Assembly (NCBI GenBank): GCA_037074705.1
Contig: CM073590.1
Coordinates: 237,200,101 to 237,264,100 of the forward strand
Length of the DNA: 64,000 bases
Reading direction: 5' to 3'
Origin: Zhengitettix transpicula
Lineage: Eukaryota; Arthropoda; Insecta; Orthoptera; Tetrigidae
Shown here piece after piece: positions 1 through 10,521 of the stretch. The notes beneath the pieces are model-generated. The model made no database searches. It saw nothing but the letters and a program-made list of their open reading frames with translations, and was not told the DNA's origin. A program made the translations under genes and the position numbers. How positions within the stretch are numbered: the stretch's first letter is position 1; each line of letters begins with the position of its first letter.

Positions 1-155
1 CCCGAACATACACCTCTCAAAACACGTCGACGTGCCTCGGCTTGTAGGAACCTTATTTCAAAAACGGAGAGCGGAGAAGGTATCCCCAAAGGTATCCAGC
101 CCCCTCCGTCACTCCTAAAAGGTTCTGCCTGCGAGAGAACAGCCCTCGCAGGTTC
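1..155 (-). mobile_element. Family A retroposon, 5' portion, cut by window edge
   Basis: This is the 5' part of the dispersed family A retroposon, read on the minus strand. It matches the full copies at 3605-4164 and 61724-62285 over their 5' third, including the CTCGCAGG/CCTGCGAG hairpin at about 131-152. The rest of the element lies outside the window. It has no coding potential. The family is non-autonomous; its mobilising LINE is not identifiable here. Confidence 0.85.
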
Positions 156-1900
156 TTTCTCCATTACACACTCCACAGGCTGTCAGCATTTTAAACAGTC
201 AGTAAAAAAAACATTACAGATAACTTTAATGACTCTAATGTATAAATCGATAAACAAAAAATAGAAAATTTCGTTTTGTAGAAATTTCAGCAAATTTTGA
301 AGTAAAAAAAAATTATTTGAAGAAAATAATTGTATAGTTTTTAATCTACGAAAATAGCCATTGTCATTAGGATTTTTCATTTAGTTGTTAGAACCATTTT
401 TCAATTTACTTTCACAGAAAAATTACATTGTCGGGGCCATTAAATTATGTGGGGTGAGTTTTTTTGCGGTGTCGTCACTTAGGCGACTCAAAATATTCCT
501 AATATCAAATATCGAATTCAATTGACGCTCCACCTAGGCATCGTATGGCTCGGACCGTCGCCATTACCAGAGTGGAATGACCTTGGCTCGATTTACCAGT
601 CCCATATTACTTAACAGCACAGATTTATTCACCCGCCCAAATTTCTTGGCCTTGATTATTATTATTTCAGATTTATACACTATAATAATTGTAACTCTCT
701 GCAAACTCCTGTTAAATATAATTTTAACGACAATACTCTCCCCCTCCCCTCCCCGATTCCTTCTCAGTCCTTATCATGTTTTTTTACTCACTTACAACTG
801 CGAAATATTTCAAATTTGCAGGTTTTAAACGAATATAAAATCATAATTACGTAGGTGTATAATCACTCTTGTTTGCTTGCATTAATACAAACTTATTCCT
901 GAAAAAAATAAACGTGTTATCAAATAGTAAACACTTTCTAGTCTCCAATATTCTAGATTTGATTGGCAATAAGGATAATTACCCTCCTGTATTTGTTTCC
1001 CCATTTTCATGTAGACTCATTGTGTTTTGTAACGCATAATAAAACAAACAATTAATTTAATTCTCAGTGTTACGTCGATTACATCAACTGTGATGTTTTT
1101 ATTCAATTTAATTTATCAATAATTATACTTTGTTAAACTCTCCCTGTTGTTGATGAGAATTAGATGATTATTGCGACACGGAGCGACAAAATCCTAACTT
1201 TAATTTCGGGGTTTCCTGTGTAAAACATAATTAGTTACCGCATATGGGGGAAAGTTATTGCTTTATTAGAACAAGGAAAATATAAATTAAAACGCTCAAT
1301 GGGTAAATCACCTTTACCTCTAAAAATATGTTGAATGTAGTGAATCAATTACTGCTTTACACAATTTATTCCTTCATTACTCTTCTCTTAAAAGAAACTA
1401 AATTTCCGTTTTTTTTTTTCAGTTGGTCTGAAACCGTTGTAAATCACTGAGATGGAGTTAATTTTTTTTTTCTATTTTGTAACGGCGGCCCGCAAATTTC
1501 CATAAATAAAGAAAAATGTATCAATTAATTTGTTTAATTAATTAACAATCTCGGTTGTTTTAGCGTTATTTATATATACCCATTCCTAAAGGCACTTCCC
1601 TCCGAAGTCCAAAATGGTTTGAAATTATACACAGAGAACACGTATTTAAATTTTATGAATCTAATTGATCCCGAAAAATATTTATTCGGTTAACGTCTTT
1701 GTAAATATCTACCCTCCTACCCCAACCCCTGCGCGTTGCCCAGGTTTTCATAAAAAAACTCAGCGACATCCATAACCACGATTTGACCAAAACTCGGTTT
1801 GCATAATTTTTGTGTAACGTCCCTCGATCATTATACACAAACAACATGTTAAAATAATTTATATATAAATTTAATTTATATAACAACAATGATTATTAAA
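156..1900. other. AT-rich intergenic sequence, nothing recognised
   Basis: About 1.7 kb of AT-rich DNA. The short reading frames are of low complexity and look like chance openings. No RNA gene, transposon terminus or duplicated block was recognised in it. Confidence 0.6.
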
Positions 1901-2123
1901 TATTAAAACCGCCTGAGATATAAAAAAAATGTTTTGAATCGTGTAATACATCTATAGTCCATTAGAGCTGTTCACGTTAGTTAAAATCAGGTGTACTGTA
2001 ACATAAAAATAGGTGTCAGTCGATTGAGATCTCCAGTTGGTTCGTTGGCGGCGTTTCAGCGTCACTGTGCGCGGGAAAGGTTATAAACGGTTGCAGTCCA
2101 TTCTGGAGTGAGAGAAGTCATTA
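1901..2123 (+). repeat. Repeat family F, copy 1
   Basis: About 220 bp that recurs as a diverged direct copy at 3021-3240. The best conserved part reads GGCGGCGTTTCA, then CACTGTGCGCGGGAAAGG, then a TATAAAC box, then CATTCTGGAG (about 2047-2110). A TATA-like box next to a GC-rich block is compatible with a promoter inside an LTR or other transposon end. No termini or target duplication could be fixed. The two copies might be the ends of one small element, but the interval between them shows no coding. Confidence 0.65.
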
Positions 2124-2687
2124 GGGCTTACGTATGGAAAGAAAAAAAACAATAGTTATTGAATATATTGTGTGTCGTCCCCTTATTTCTCGGATCTTGA
2201 TATTGATTACATCACGCCTCTAATTACATCACATAATTAACTTACTTTTTTCTTTTTTACATTTCTGTTATTTTGCGTTATAGTTTGTATTGAAAAAGTT
2301 TTGAGAGGATTACGGAGACGTTTTTTAAAAAAATTAATTAATCTTAATTAGTAATGAAATACTGAATACTGGTTTAAGTCGCTGGTAAAATCTCAAGTTA
2401 AAGAAAAAAAAATAGCTTAAAACAGGGGAAGTTCAGGACTTCAAAGTTAGCATCATAAAAACCAAAAAAGTCCACTATATTAAGGTAAATCATTTTATTC
2501 AATAATCGTCTTATAAAACACCAAAGTAGAATTAAACCTCCGACGGTCAGATTCATCTCTGAAAATTATAAATTAAATAGTAAGTGTCGTGTAAAACATG
2601 CTATACAAACATGCAATACATTCAATACTCCAAGACTTGTATTCTATACTTTATTCTCCATTCACCTTGTAACTTATCATTTTCAGA

Positions 2688-2722
2688 GTTGAATATGATC
2701 CCAGGAGGTCGAAAGCTCCTCC
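2688..2722 (+). other. Hammerhead-like stem motif (variant TGAATATGAT form)
   Basis: TTGAATATGATCC is followed by a short complementary GGTC arm and then CGAAAG. The same arrangement recurs on the minus strand at 47411-47450, where the stem is perfect. It belongs to the series of CTGA/GAAA motifs described elsewhere in this window. The core differs from canonical CTGATGA, so activity is doubtful. Confidence 0.35.
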
Positions 2723-2782
2723 TAGTGTTTCATATGACGATGGTTGAATAAACTTATTTAACTGAATATAACGTTTCAATAT

Positions 2783-2850
2783 CGGCTGGACTCGATACAA
2801 GGTCAAGGGAACTGGAGTCGTGGAGTTCTAACCACTACGCCACGGAGGCC
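2783..2850 (-). repeat. tRNA-like pol III promoter, probable SINE head
   Basis: On the minus strand a tRNA A-box-like string TGGCGTAGTGGTTAGAACT (2824-2842) is followed by a B-box-like GTATCGAGTCC (2788-2798). The spacing is like that inside a tRNA gene. No clover-leaf with a full acceptor stem is apparent, so a tRNA-derived SINE head is more likely than a functional tRNA gene. Related A-box strings occur at 13319 and 22105. Confidence 0.5.
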
Positions 2851-3020
2851 TGTATGACCAAAGGCTACTATTTATAAAGAATAAAAATGGGGGAAAAAAC
2901 ACATGTAAAATGTATTAATTGGTCTAAAACAAAGCTACAGAGCTTTATCGAACATTAAAATACAGGAAGTCTAGGAACGTAAATCGTGTCCAGTAACAAT
3001 ATAAAATAACTAAATTTAAT

Positions 3021-3233
3021 GTTTAAAACCGGATGAGAAATAAAAAAAAGCACTTGAATCATTGAAAACACCTAAAGAACATTGGAGCTGTTCGAATCAG
3101 GTATTCAGTAACATTAAAATGGGGTCTTGGACGATTGTAAATCTCATGTGTTGATTTGTGTTTGATGTTTTGTTGGCGGCGTTTCACCGACACTGTGCGC
3201 GGGAAAGGATATAAACTGTTGTAGTGCATTCTG

Positions 3234-3240
<7 letters not shown>
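3021..3240 (+). repeat. Repeat family F, copy 2
   Basis: A direct diverged copy of 1901-2123, about 1.1 kb away. It keeps the GTGCGCGGGAAAGG and ATATAAAC blocks and CATTCTGGAG (about 3175-3235). It runs straight into a GA microsatellite. Confidence 0.65.

Positions 3241-3279
<39 letters not shown>
3233..3279 (+). repeat. (GA)n microsatellite
   Basis: Nearly pure GA dinucleotides with a few interruptions. The reading frame of repeated Leu-Ser on the other strand is a product of this repeat, not a gene. Confidence 0.9.
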
Positions 3280-3449
3280 TATAAGTCAGTACGTTTGTAC
3301 ATAAAACCACAGCTGCAAGTGTAAATATTGTCCCTTGGCTGTGAGATTTAATTTTTTGGAAGAGTACATTTTCTTTTGGTAATTTTAGTTATAAATTACG
3401 TGACACCCATTTACCTGTGAATACTCGTAGACAGAATTATAGGGAATAA

Positions 3450-3568
3450 TATTTTTTTTAGGGCAACAGGCTACATGAGGGTGATCCACATTGGGCAACT
3501 CCCATTTAATAGCATAGGAAGGGAATAGAAAGGGGGGATGCGGAAGGGTAGAGGAAGGTAGCCAAGGG
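3450..3568 (-). mobile_element. Family A retroposon, 3' fragment
   Basis: A 3' terminal fragment of family A on the minus strand. It starts at a poly(T) run (the element's A tail) and the diagnostic AGGGCAACAGGCTACATGAG. It ends after GGTAGCCAAGGG. It is severely 5'-truncated, as expected for LINE-style target-primed reverse transcription. The opposite-strand full copy begins only about 40 bp further right. Confidence 0.8.
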
Positions 3569-3590
3569 GCCGAAGTACAAATAGCCAAAT

Positions 3591-3602
3591 ACAGTCTAAA
3601 GA
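3591..3602 (+). repeat. Target-site duplication, left copy
   Basis: ACAGTCTAAAGA occurs here and again directly after the A tail at 4165-4176, flanking the family A copy at 3605-4164. A perfect 12-bp direct repeat outside an A-tailed element is the expected mark of retroposition. Confidence 0.85.
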
Positions 3603-3604
3603 GA

Positions 3605-4164
3605 TCGAATAGCCTGCAAGAGGATTCTCTCGCAGGTAACCTGCGAGGGATGTTCTCTCGCAGGCAGAACCATTTAGGAGAGATACGAAGGGGCTACCTT
3701 TGGGTATGCCTTTTCCTCTCCGTTTTTGAACTAAGGTTCCCACAAGCCGAGGCAACTCGGCCTGTTTTGAGAGGTGTATGTTCCGGGGTCGCAGACCTTG
3801 GGCATACGATAAGAGTTGTTCGCTATTCCCATTGGAATAGGCGGCCAGCTGCATCCTAAACTGGTCGAGGTACGGAGAAGGGAATGCTGCGTCCCCACAG
3901 CAAACTCCTCTCCCGCTATCGGAAGGGCGTGGGACAAGTGCCCAATGCCCGACCTACCCGATGCAGGTTTTCCTAGGGTTTTCCCTGCATTTCTTTAGGC
4001 GAATGCCGGGTAGGATCCTTAAAATATAGCCCGGGGCTCTAGTAACCCTTGGCTACCTTACACTACCCTTCCGCATCTCCCCTTTCAAATCGCTTCCCAT
4101 GCTATTAAAGGGGAGTTGCCCAAGGTGGATTACCCTCATGTAGCCTGTTGCCCTAAAAAAAAAA
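3605..4164 (+). mobile_element. Family A retroposon, full-length copy
   Basis: The best-defined copy of the family, about 560 bp on the plus strand. At its 5' end are two successive stem-loops built from CCTGCGAG/CTCGCAGG (3612-3665). A further hairpin CTATTCC-CATT-GGAATAG is at 3823-3840. The body contains GGGCGTGGGACAAG and GGCTACCTT blocks and ends GTAGCCTGTTGCCCTA followed by about 11 A. Perfect 12-bp target-site duplications flank it. It has no long reading frame and no convincing A/B box, so it is a non-autonomous retroposon of uncertain ancestry. The mid-region recalls a widespread arthropod SINE/LINE tail, but that resemblance is from memory only. Confidence 0.9.
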
Positions 4165-4176
4165 ACAGTCTAAAGA
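4165..4176 (+). repeat. Target-site duplication, right copy
   Basis: Right-hand ACAGTCTAAAGA, immediately after the poly(A) tail of the copy at 3605-4164. It is identical to 3591-3602. Confidence 0.85.
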
Positions 4177-5844
4177 AGTGATGTTATTAGTGTCACACAA
4201 CATTTCTCGGAACCTTTTTCCTCAAAAAATTTTGAGTTTATCAACTAGCTTCTGCGTTTGTGGCGTTCTACGCTCTTGTTTTTTTAAAAATTTTATAACT
4301 CCTGTAGAAAGGTACAAGGTTCCGAGAAGCGTTGTGTGGTTTTTTATATCAGCACTTTAAATTTTTTTTTAAAAAATGTATATTTTTCATTTTAGGTTTA
4401 TAAGGATATCGTAATGCTCAAGTCAAAATGATTGGGTAACAAATTTTCCGCCTAGACGGAAATGTAGTTAACATCCAAATGGTTTTAAAGGCCATTTATT
4501 TCTGTTACATAGTTTAGAAAAATCGCTAAGTATCACACAGAATAAAAGTGCAATGCAGTCGTCCACAAGGCGATCTTAGTATCACAAAAAATTAATATGT
4601 AGCATGTAATAAGTACTGAGGCATTAAAGGGGGTTTATCACAGTTTAGAACTGACTCCAGGACAGTATGACGTATTTCTGAAAGGAAAAGTCAAGCAATT
4701 CAAGTCTTATGACAACGCTGTTAAGAATCAAAATAACAATAAAGTAGGGAAAACATGGAGACGAGCGCGAAGGTTTCGAGCCGTGGACTTCAGCGACGTT
4801 CACTGTGTATCCTGTGATAATTTACGGCTGTCATGTGTACTACAAGAAGCTTCTTGGCATGAAGAACAGTTGACACTGTTGCGATAAAAATAGCACTCAG
4901 TCCGTCGCGGTGTGTTTCTCTCTCTCTCTCTCTCTCTGTTCCTCTTATTACCTTTTCTCCCGTTGTCAGCTCTTAGAGAGATATCCTGGAAGGATGTGAA
5001 ACGCCGCAGTAAAAAATATAAAACCCCTCCTGCTCTGCTCGAGAATATTTCTTGGCGGCTCCGGGCTAAGTTAAAATTAAAATTTTTATTAGTTATGAGT
5101 AGTAGCAGTTCGGGAAGGAAGGTAAAGAGGAAGGAAGAGGAGGCTGTCTTGGTCGTCCTATTTTACGGCCCATCAAAGGAGGAGCTGCTGTGTCTGGAGG
5201 AGATAGGACACGGTACTTCCACGGAATCCACCACCATCACCCCCCTTCACTCCATTCCGAAGCCAACAACTGCGAACGAACACATCATGCAATAATTTAT
5301 ATAATCAATACCATCAAATTATGAACTTCAATAATTGTTCAAAATGAAACATGAAGCACCTTGTCCCGGTCCGATAAAAAAAAATCATCTTAGGAAACCC
5401 ATTTGTTGCTGTATATTCTAACATTGATCTTCCTCACACACTTCCCCCTCCAATACTACTTAATCAAGCCCTCCGTGTCTAATAGCCTACCCTTCCATTT
5501 ACTCAGCACCTTCCATGGTGTCCTCTCTTCATCCATTCTTTTCAAGACATCCTGTTTTCTGACATCACATTTCAAAGAATTCTACGCTTTTCAGTCCTGA
5601 GTTGTCGATTGTCCAACTTTCGCTTCCCAACAACGCCATGCTCCAGATAAAGACTATATTTATTTTTTAAAAAAATTATTTGTTTTGCACACAGAATCAT
5701 CTATAATTCTATGAGCTAAATTACTGACGGCTTCCAAATGTACTGGTAGCAATAACATCAATCACGGAGATATCCAAATGATATCGCCTGTAGAATTCAA
5801 AACATGATAGAACAGAGGAACAACAACAAAAAACTGTTACTTAA
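4177..5844. other. AT-rich intergenic stretch with a (TC)n tract
   Basis: It holds a short (TC)n run at about 4917-4938 that opens a 127-codon frame (4912-5295, plus). That frame starts inside the microsatellite, has low-complexity Leu/Ser and Lys/Glu content, and matches no family I recognise, so I do not call it a gene. A further 65-codon frame at 5403-5600 is also unsupported. Confidence 0.5.
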
Positions 5845-6115
5845 ATTAATTCACTTGGCCACATCTTTTGCTGGTCAATTGTTCTGGGAGTTGGTCCAGT
5901 AGCGGGTTAAGATTAATTTACAAAATCATGCGTAATTTTCCACCTGCATACTTCAACCTCCTCAAATCATATTTGAACGAAAAAAAAAATTCCAAACTAA
6001 AGTAAATGAAGAAAAATCCGACTTCTTTCCGATAAAATTTGGTGTGCCCCAAGGTAGTGTCGTTGGACCTTTGATGTATGACTTGTACTCAACAGACATA
6101 CCAATGGCGCATAAT
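5845..6115 (+). pseudogene. Non-LTR retrotransposon reverse transcriptase fragment
   Basis: Translating around 5930-6110 gives a run ending FGVPQGSVVGPLMYDLYSTD. The V-P-Q-G-S-x-x-G-P block is the hallmark of non-LTR (Jockey/CR1-like) reverse transcriptases. Upstream residues (PPAYFNLLKSYLNE) fit the usual segment between the palm motif and the GVPQG block. The catalytic Y-x-D-D does not follow, and frames before about 5930 are broken, so this is a decayed scrap. It is followed by the solo LTR-like block at 6327. Family assignment within the non-LTR elements is not possible from this piece. Confidence 0.8.
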
Positions 6116-6326
6116 ATAAGTTAATTAAAGATTATTTGGTTTCTCTAAAAAAAAGACCATCCTATCAAAATTAAAGATTTGAGGTAACGAATTTACATTG
6201 AAAAGTTTTTATTTGTAAATAGTTGAATAAGAGACTGGAATGACTTTTCCTCCTTATAGCTCTGATAAATTTGTAGGTAAAATATGGAAAATAGTGTGAT
6301 CGTTTTCGTATTATATATATATATAT

Positions 6327-7393
6327 TGTAATACCAATTAAACAAGCCATTAATTGTTTTAATATAATTAAATTGTTAGCGGTACAATTGCATAAAGGCG
6401 ACAATAAATGCGGGGTTTTCCTTTGTTTAACAATGGAAACTGAAAAAGCGCGCGCTTGGAGAACGCCAGTCTGGAATCGGCGATGAAACGAGAAGGAGTC
6501 TAAAATCTGCGTACGAGAGATGAAACAGTTAAAAGTGGACGGGGAGATAATATAGTTCAGTTCACCTAGAGCAACAAACAGTAAAGTCTGCAGATACAAA
6601 GTTCGAATGGCGAGATCCTGTATTTTTACATGAAAGCAAGCAAATATTTCTACGTAGAGATTTACATAATAATTCAAAAAAATTCAAAAAAAGCAAATGG
6701 TTGCTTCACGCTGATTGAACAATATTCACATAGAGGGGACCGGCATCCACTAGCAGACCAAAGGGGGCGGCTAATCCGAGGTTCCAGATAGCAGAGGACG
6801 AGTATTTCAATCGTGTGTATTAAAAATTTCAATGAAGTGTAGAGTCAGTGTAAAAATGACCTTTTAGTGTGGTAGTTTTTCAAGATACAAGAGAGAGATC
6901 TGATACCAGACAGACAGTCCGTGAGTAACAAAACTTTGATACAAATTTGTAAACGATAATTAAAAAGGTATAGTCAGATTTCGTTCAGTTTTCGTTTCAT
7001 TTAGTTTTATTCTGTTTCACTTATCTTCATATTGTTTTAGGATAACTTTTTATATTTGAATTGTTAATTGTCAGTTTATACATTGCTTTTGTTCTAATTA
7101 TCAAACCCAGTAGTGACCCTGAGATATAGAGATCCGACTTATTGGATTGTAATGATATAAGAATTGTATTTTCATAAATGCCACGAATTAATAAATGAAA
7201 GTATTTGTTGATAACTGGATGAAATTCGGCGTGCAAAATAGATCTTAGACAATGTAAATTTATAAACAATAAATTTTTAAATATGAATCAATTTTCGTTA
7301 ATTGATTCATTAATTAACCCTAACAAGGTGATAATTACTTTTATGGCTTCACCAAAATGGGGGAAGTTAAAAGTCATCCTGGTGTTTACTACA
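6327..7393 (+). mobile_element. Solo LTR-like element, family B copy 1
   Basis: A 1,067-bp block starting TGTAATACC and ending TTTACTACA, flanked by ATAT on both sides within a TA-rich target. The TG...CA termini and 4-bp duplication fit an LTR retrotransposon. It shares internal landmarks with 27964-29027, 45199-46229 and 19338-20652. These are GTGAGTAACAAAAC (about 6919), a TAAACG...AGATTTCGTTC stretch (about 6950-6985) and CAAACCCAGT followed by CCTGAG (about 7103-7125). There is no internal coding region and no second LTR nearby, so it is a solo LTR or a non-autonomous derivative. Confidence 0.65.
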
Positions 7394-7569
7394 ATATATA
7401 TATCGCAATACTTTTATTAATTTTTGTATCTCATTTCAGTGTAACGTATAACAAAGCATGTAAATAGTGAAGTGTAACATATCAAAAGATAGTGTTGGCT
7501 CGATGCTTCTTTTCTTTTCATAATTTTCATTTTATGTATTCTTAGATGGAACGAGTTTCTGTCAGAATG

Positions 7570-7625
7570 GGAAAGAATTATCTGCGATGTCCCTCAGGGC
7601 TCAATTTTGGGACCCTTACGTTTCA
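7570..7625 (+). pseudogene. Reverse transcriptase motif scrap (DVPQGSILGPL)
   Basis: One frame reads DVPQGSILGPLRF, again the non-LTR reverse transcriptase GVPQGS block. Only about 18 codons are recognisable; both flanks are frameshifted or unrelated. It is a separate relic from 5845-6115, since the two copies of the motif differ and are 1.5 kb apart with an LTR-like insertion between them. Confidence 0.6.
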
Positions 7626-7629
7626 TCAA

Positions 7630-8450
7630 ACAGAAATAAATATATATTTTTTAAAAAAATTAACAATACCTTTCGGTGTCAGTACTCGGTAGTAACGTGT
7701 CAAAAATTTCCCCGTTTCATTCTCATCCTATTAACCTATTTATTTTTCAATCAGTAAAAAATAATTATTCTCTATATATGTAAAAAAATTGTTGTTTATT
7801 ACACCGTTGGTCCGTTAAAATTTGGATTTTTATTAACATCACTTCAGTGTTTGTACCCTCCGAAATTATCACCTTACGGAGAAATAACAGCCGGGGGGAT
7901 GGGGGAGGATGTTTGTAAATAGCAGATAATTAATTGTAAACGAACCAAAGGAAAAATAAATATTTATGTTGTCGTTAACACTTCAGCGGACATCACACCA
8001 TTATTTAATTTCACATTGAATAAACTCAACATCAAATTACTCTCATATATATACACGTCCAGCACAGTGGGAGTTTGAGGGAAACTGAAAGTTGTGTTAT
8101 AATGTCCTCAAATAGTCAGTGAAACGAGGAAAAGACATTGTATTATAATTACCAAACAGTGTATGAACTTTTTTTAAGCAAAAAAAGTCCCTGTGGTCGC
8201 TCTCCGATTTTTTCTAAGTACGTTCTCTGCAAAGATAATCCACACTGACTAGCGTAACGTAGAAATGAGATACTTAACATAGGAAGCTGTGATCTGTTTC
8301 GTAGATGGAATCCCGAAGCTCACAGATTGTGTGAGACGTTTCCGTGGCAGCTGTCATCTCACCACGCGCCAGATTAGATCCTCGTGGTTGGCGCTGCTCG
8401 CAGCTGCCCGTCTCGTCTCACTCGTTAAAACTAGAATCTGTACGAACGTT
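7630..8450. other. AT-rich stretch, nothing recognised
   Basis: Mostly AT-rich DNA. Around 8290-8445 the sequence becomes GC-richer and one frame stays open into the family A fragment at 8451. That frame fuses unrelated sequence to a retroposon tail and is unlikely to be a gene. Confidence 0.45.
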
Positions 8451-8523
8451 TCCTTTCCTATGCCATTAAAGGGGAGTTGCCACCATGTGGATTCCCCTCA
8501 TGTAGCCTGTCACTCTAAAAAAA
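8451..8523 (+). mobile_element. Family A retroposon, 3' tail fragment
   Basis: The last 73 bp of family A (CCTATGCCATTAAAGG to CATGTAGCCTGT plus an A run). It is followed by ATATGTTTTC and a TGCGATAATTTATT stretch that also follows the next copy at 8885. The tail and its flank have therefore been duplicated together. Confidence 0.8.
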
Positions 8524-8555
8524 TATGTTTTCCTGCGATAATTTATTAATATCTG

Positions 8556-8885
8556 CATGTTCCCATTGGAACAGTCGGTCAGCTGCCTCCTAAAGAGGTC
8601 AAGGCAGAAAGGCGTCCCCGCAGAAAATCTCTGTCCCGCTACCGGAAGGGCGTGGGACGATTACCCTATGCCCCACCTACCTGATTCAGGTTTTCTAGGG
8701 TTTTTCCTGCATCACTTTTAGGCGAATTTCCGGGTAGGATCCTTAAACCATAGCCCGGGGACCCTAGTTAACCCTTGGCTACCTTCCTCTACTCTTCCGC
8801 TATCGCGCCTTTCAGATCCCTTCCTATGCTATTAAAGGGGAGTTACCACCACGTGGATTAACCTCATGTATCCTGTCGTTGTAAA
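8556..8885 (+). mobile_element. Family A retroposon, 5'-truncated copy
   Basis: Begins at the TGTTCC-CATT-GGAACA hairpin (8558-8573) and runs to the 3' end of the family (CATGTATCCTGTCGTTGTAAAA). It lacks the 5' third. Its 3' flank (8886-8932) matches the flank of the preceding fragment, showing a tandem duplication of about 0.37 kb. Confidence 0.85.
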
Positions 8886-9107
8886 ATATATGTTTTCTTC
8901 CGATAATTTATTCTTTGAAATGTCTGCATGTATAGAGTCCTTGAAGCGTAAAAATATTCCTGTAAGGAAAACTTAAGGACAGGAAAGCCAAAGTATATTA
9001 TATAAATCAATTTCTGAAGTTTAACTTGAGCTATAATTAAAAAAATAAGACGCCGTCACTAAAACAAGAATTGTCGTGACGTGTCATTAATAAATAAAAT
9101 AGTCTTT

Positions 9108-9665
9108 ACGTGTGTGTGTTCCGTATAGAAATCTACACACGTGGAGTAAAATTGACCACATTTCCTACACGTGCTCATTTTAAACCGGAAACAAACACTG
9201 TGGGTGTAAGAAATGTCCACCACCTCCAGGGGTGGAGGTGGACAGTGGTCGAAATATTTAAATATTCTCAAACGGTCGATAAATATTTTACGAGGTCGAT
9301 GAAATTGAAATTGTTTCTCACTATGATTTTTTTTTGTACAATTTCAAACCCCTTTTGGCATGTGACTGTAGAACCCTTAAGTGTAGGAGTGGAGGGGCGT
9401 GAAAAAAAAATAACGTGAAAACGAACGGGATTGGAGTCAAATCCGGAGTTATAGATGCCGCTGTATTTAATTATGTTATTAAACTTGGCGTCTTCGTCCA
9501 AGAGGCAGGGAAGGAAATTTTCAACCATGCAAAAAACGGCTAAAAATTTGCGTCAGATAAACACTTTTCGGAGGCAATGAGATTTATAGTGTCTCTCCCG
9601 ATGTTTTTTGTGTATAATTTCAACGGGTTTCGGTATAGGAGGGGAGAAAAATTACGGATGGGGGT
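9108..9665 (+). repeat. Repeat family E, locus 1 (about 2-3 degenerate units)
   Basis: A head segment (GTTCC-TATAGAAATCTACACAC, then AACCGGAAACAAACACTG) is followed by recurring blocks. These read GAAATTTTCAA-CATG, then TGTGTATAATTTCAAC, then TTGGAGTCAAATCC. The same head and blocks recur at 15085-16205. Frames open through it on both strands are composition effects. It probably belongs to a dispersed, internally repetitive element. Confidence 0.7.
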
Positions 9666-10026
9666 GCAGCTTTATAATAAATAAATTACACAATTCCATC
9701 GCACATTAACCGCTATCAAATTCTTCTTTTTATGAAGGTTTTTAAATATCGTCATAGCACAAACATATTAAATGAGTTGACATTAACATAATTTTGTCAA
9801 AAAACCAATAAGTATTTAACTATCCAACCAAAGGAAACAAATTGATGTGGTTTGTATAATTGAAAACGCTCCATGTTAGATTCCTGCAATCGTTTCAGTT
9901 GTCTTCAGATGAGTGAAAAGAAATAAATAAGTCGTGGTACAAATAATCGACGTAGCTATTATTCTTAATTTAACAGGCTTATGTCTTTGCTTTTTTGTTG
10001 TTAATATCTACGATTTTATTTAATTG

Positions 10027-10521
10027 TTTTTTTAGGGCAACAGGCTACATGAGGGTGATCCACATTGGGCAACTCCCCTTTAATAGCATAGGAAGGGATT
10101 AGAAAGGGGGGATGCGGAAGGGTAGAGGAAGGTAGCCAAGGGTTAACTAGGGCCCCCGGGCTATGGTTTAAGGATCCTACCCGGCATTCGCCTAAAGAAA
10201 TGCAGGGAAAACCCTAGAAAAACCTGCATCGGGTAGGTCGGGCATTGGGTACTTGTCCCACGCCCTTCCGATAGCGGGAGAGGAGTTTGCTGTGGGGACG
10301 CAGCATTCCCTTCTCCGTGCCTCGACCAGTTTAGGAGGCAGCTGGCCGACTATTCCAATAGGAATAGCGGACAACTCTTGCCGTATGCCCAAGGTCTGTG
10401 ACCCCGGAACATACACCTCTCAAAACAGACCAAGGTGCCTCGGCATGTGGGAACCTTAGTTCAAAAAAACCAGAGAGATGTGAGAGCATCCCCAAAGGTA
10501 GCCCCCGTCAGAGCTCTCTGG
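10027..10521 (-). mobile_element. Family A retroposon, near full length
   Basis: A minus-strand copy starting at a poly(T) run and AGGGCAACAGGCTACATGAG. It contains the hairpin CTATTCC-AATA-GGAATAG at 10350-10367. Its 5' end differs from 3605-4164: after TTCAAAAAAACCAGAGAG it lacks the CTCGCAGG hairpins, like the copy at 24535-25018. At least two 5'-end variants therefore exist. Confidence 0.88.

Noticed and set aside
3450..4164. Inverted-repeat transposon formed by the two facing family A copies
   Set aside because: The right copy has its own target-site duplications and A tail, so these are separate insertions of a retroposon.
4912..5295. 127-codon plus frame with Leu/Ser-rich start resembling a signal peptide
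   Set aside because: The start is a (TC)n microsatellite; the rest is low-complexity Lys/Glu/Ser and matches no family.
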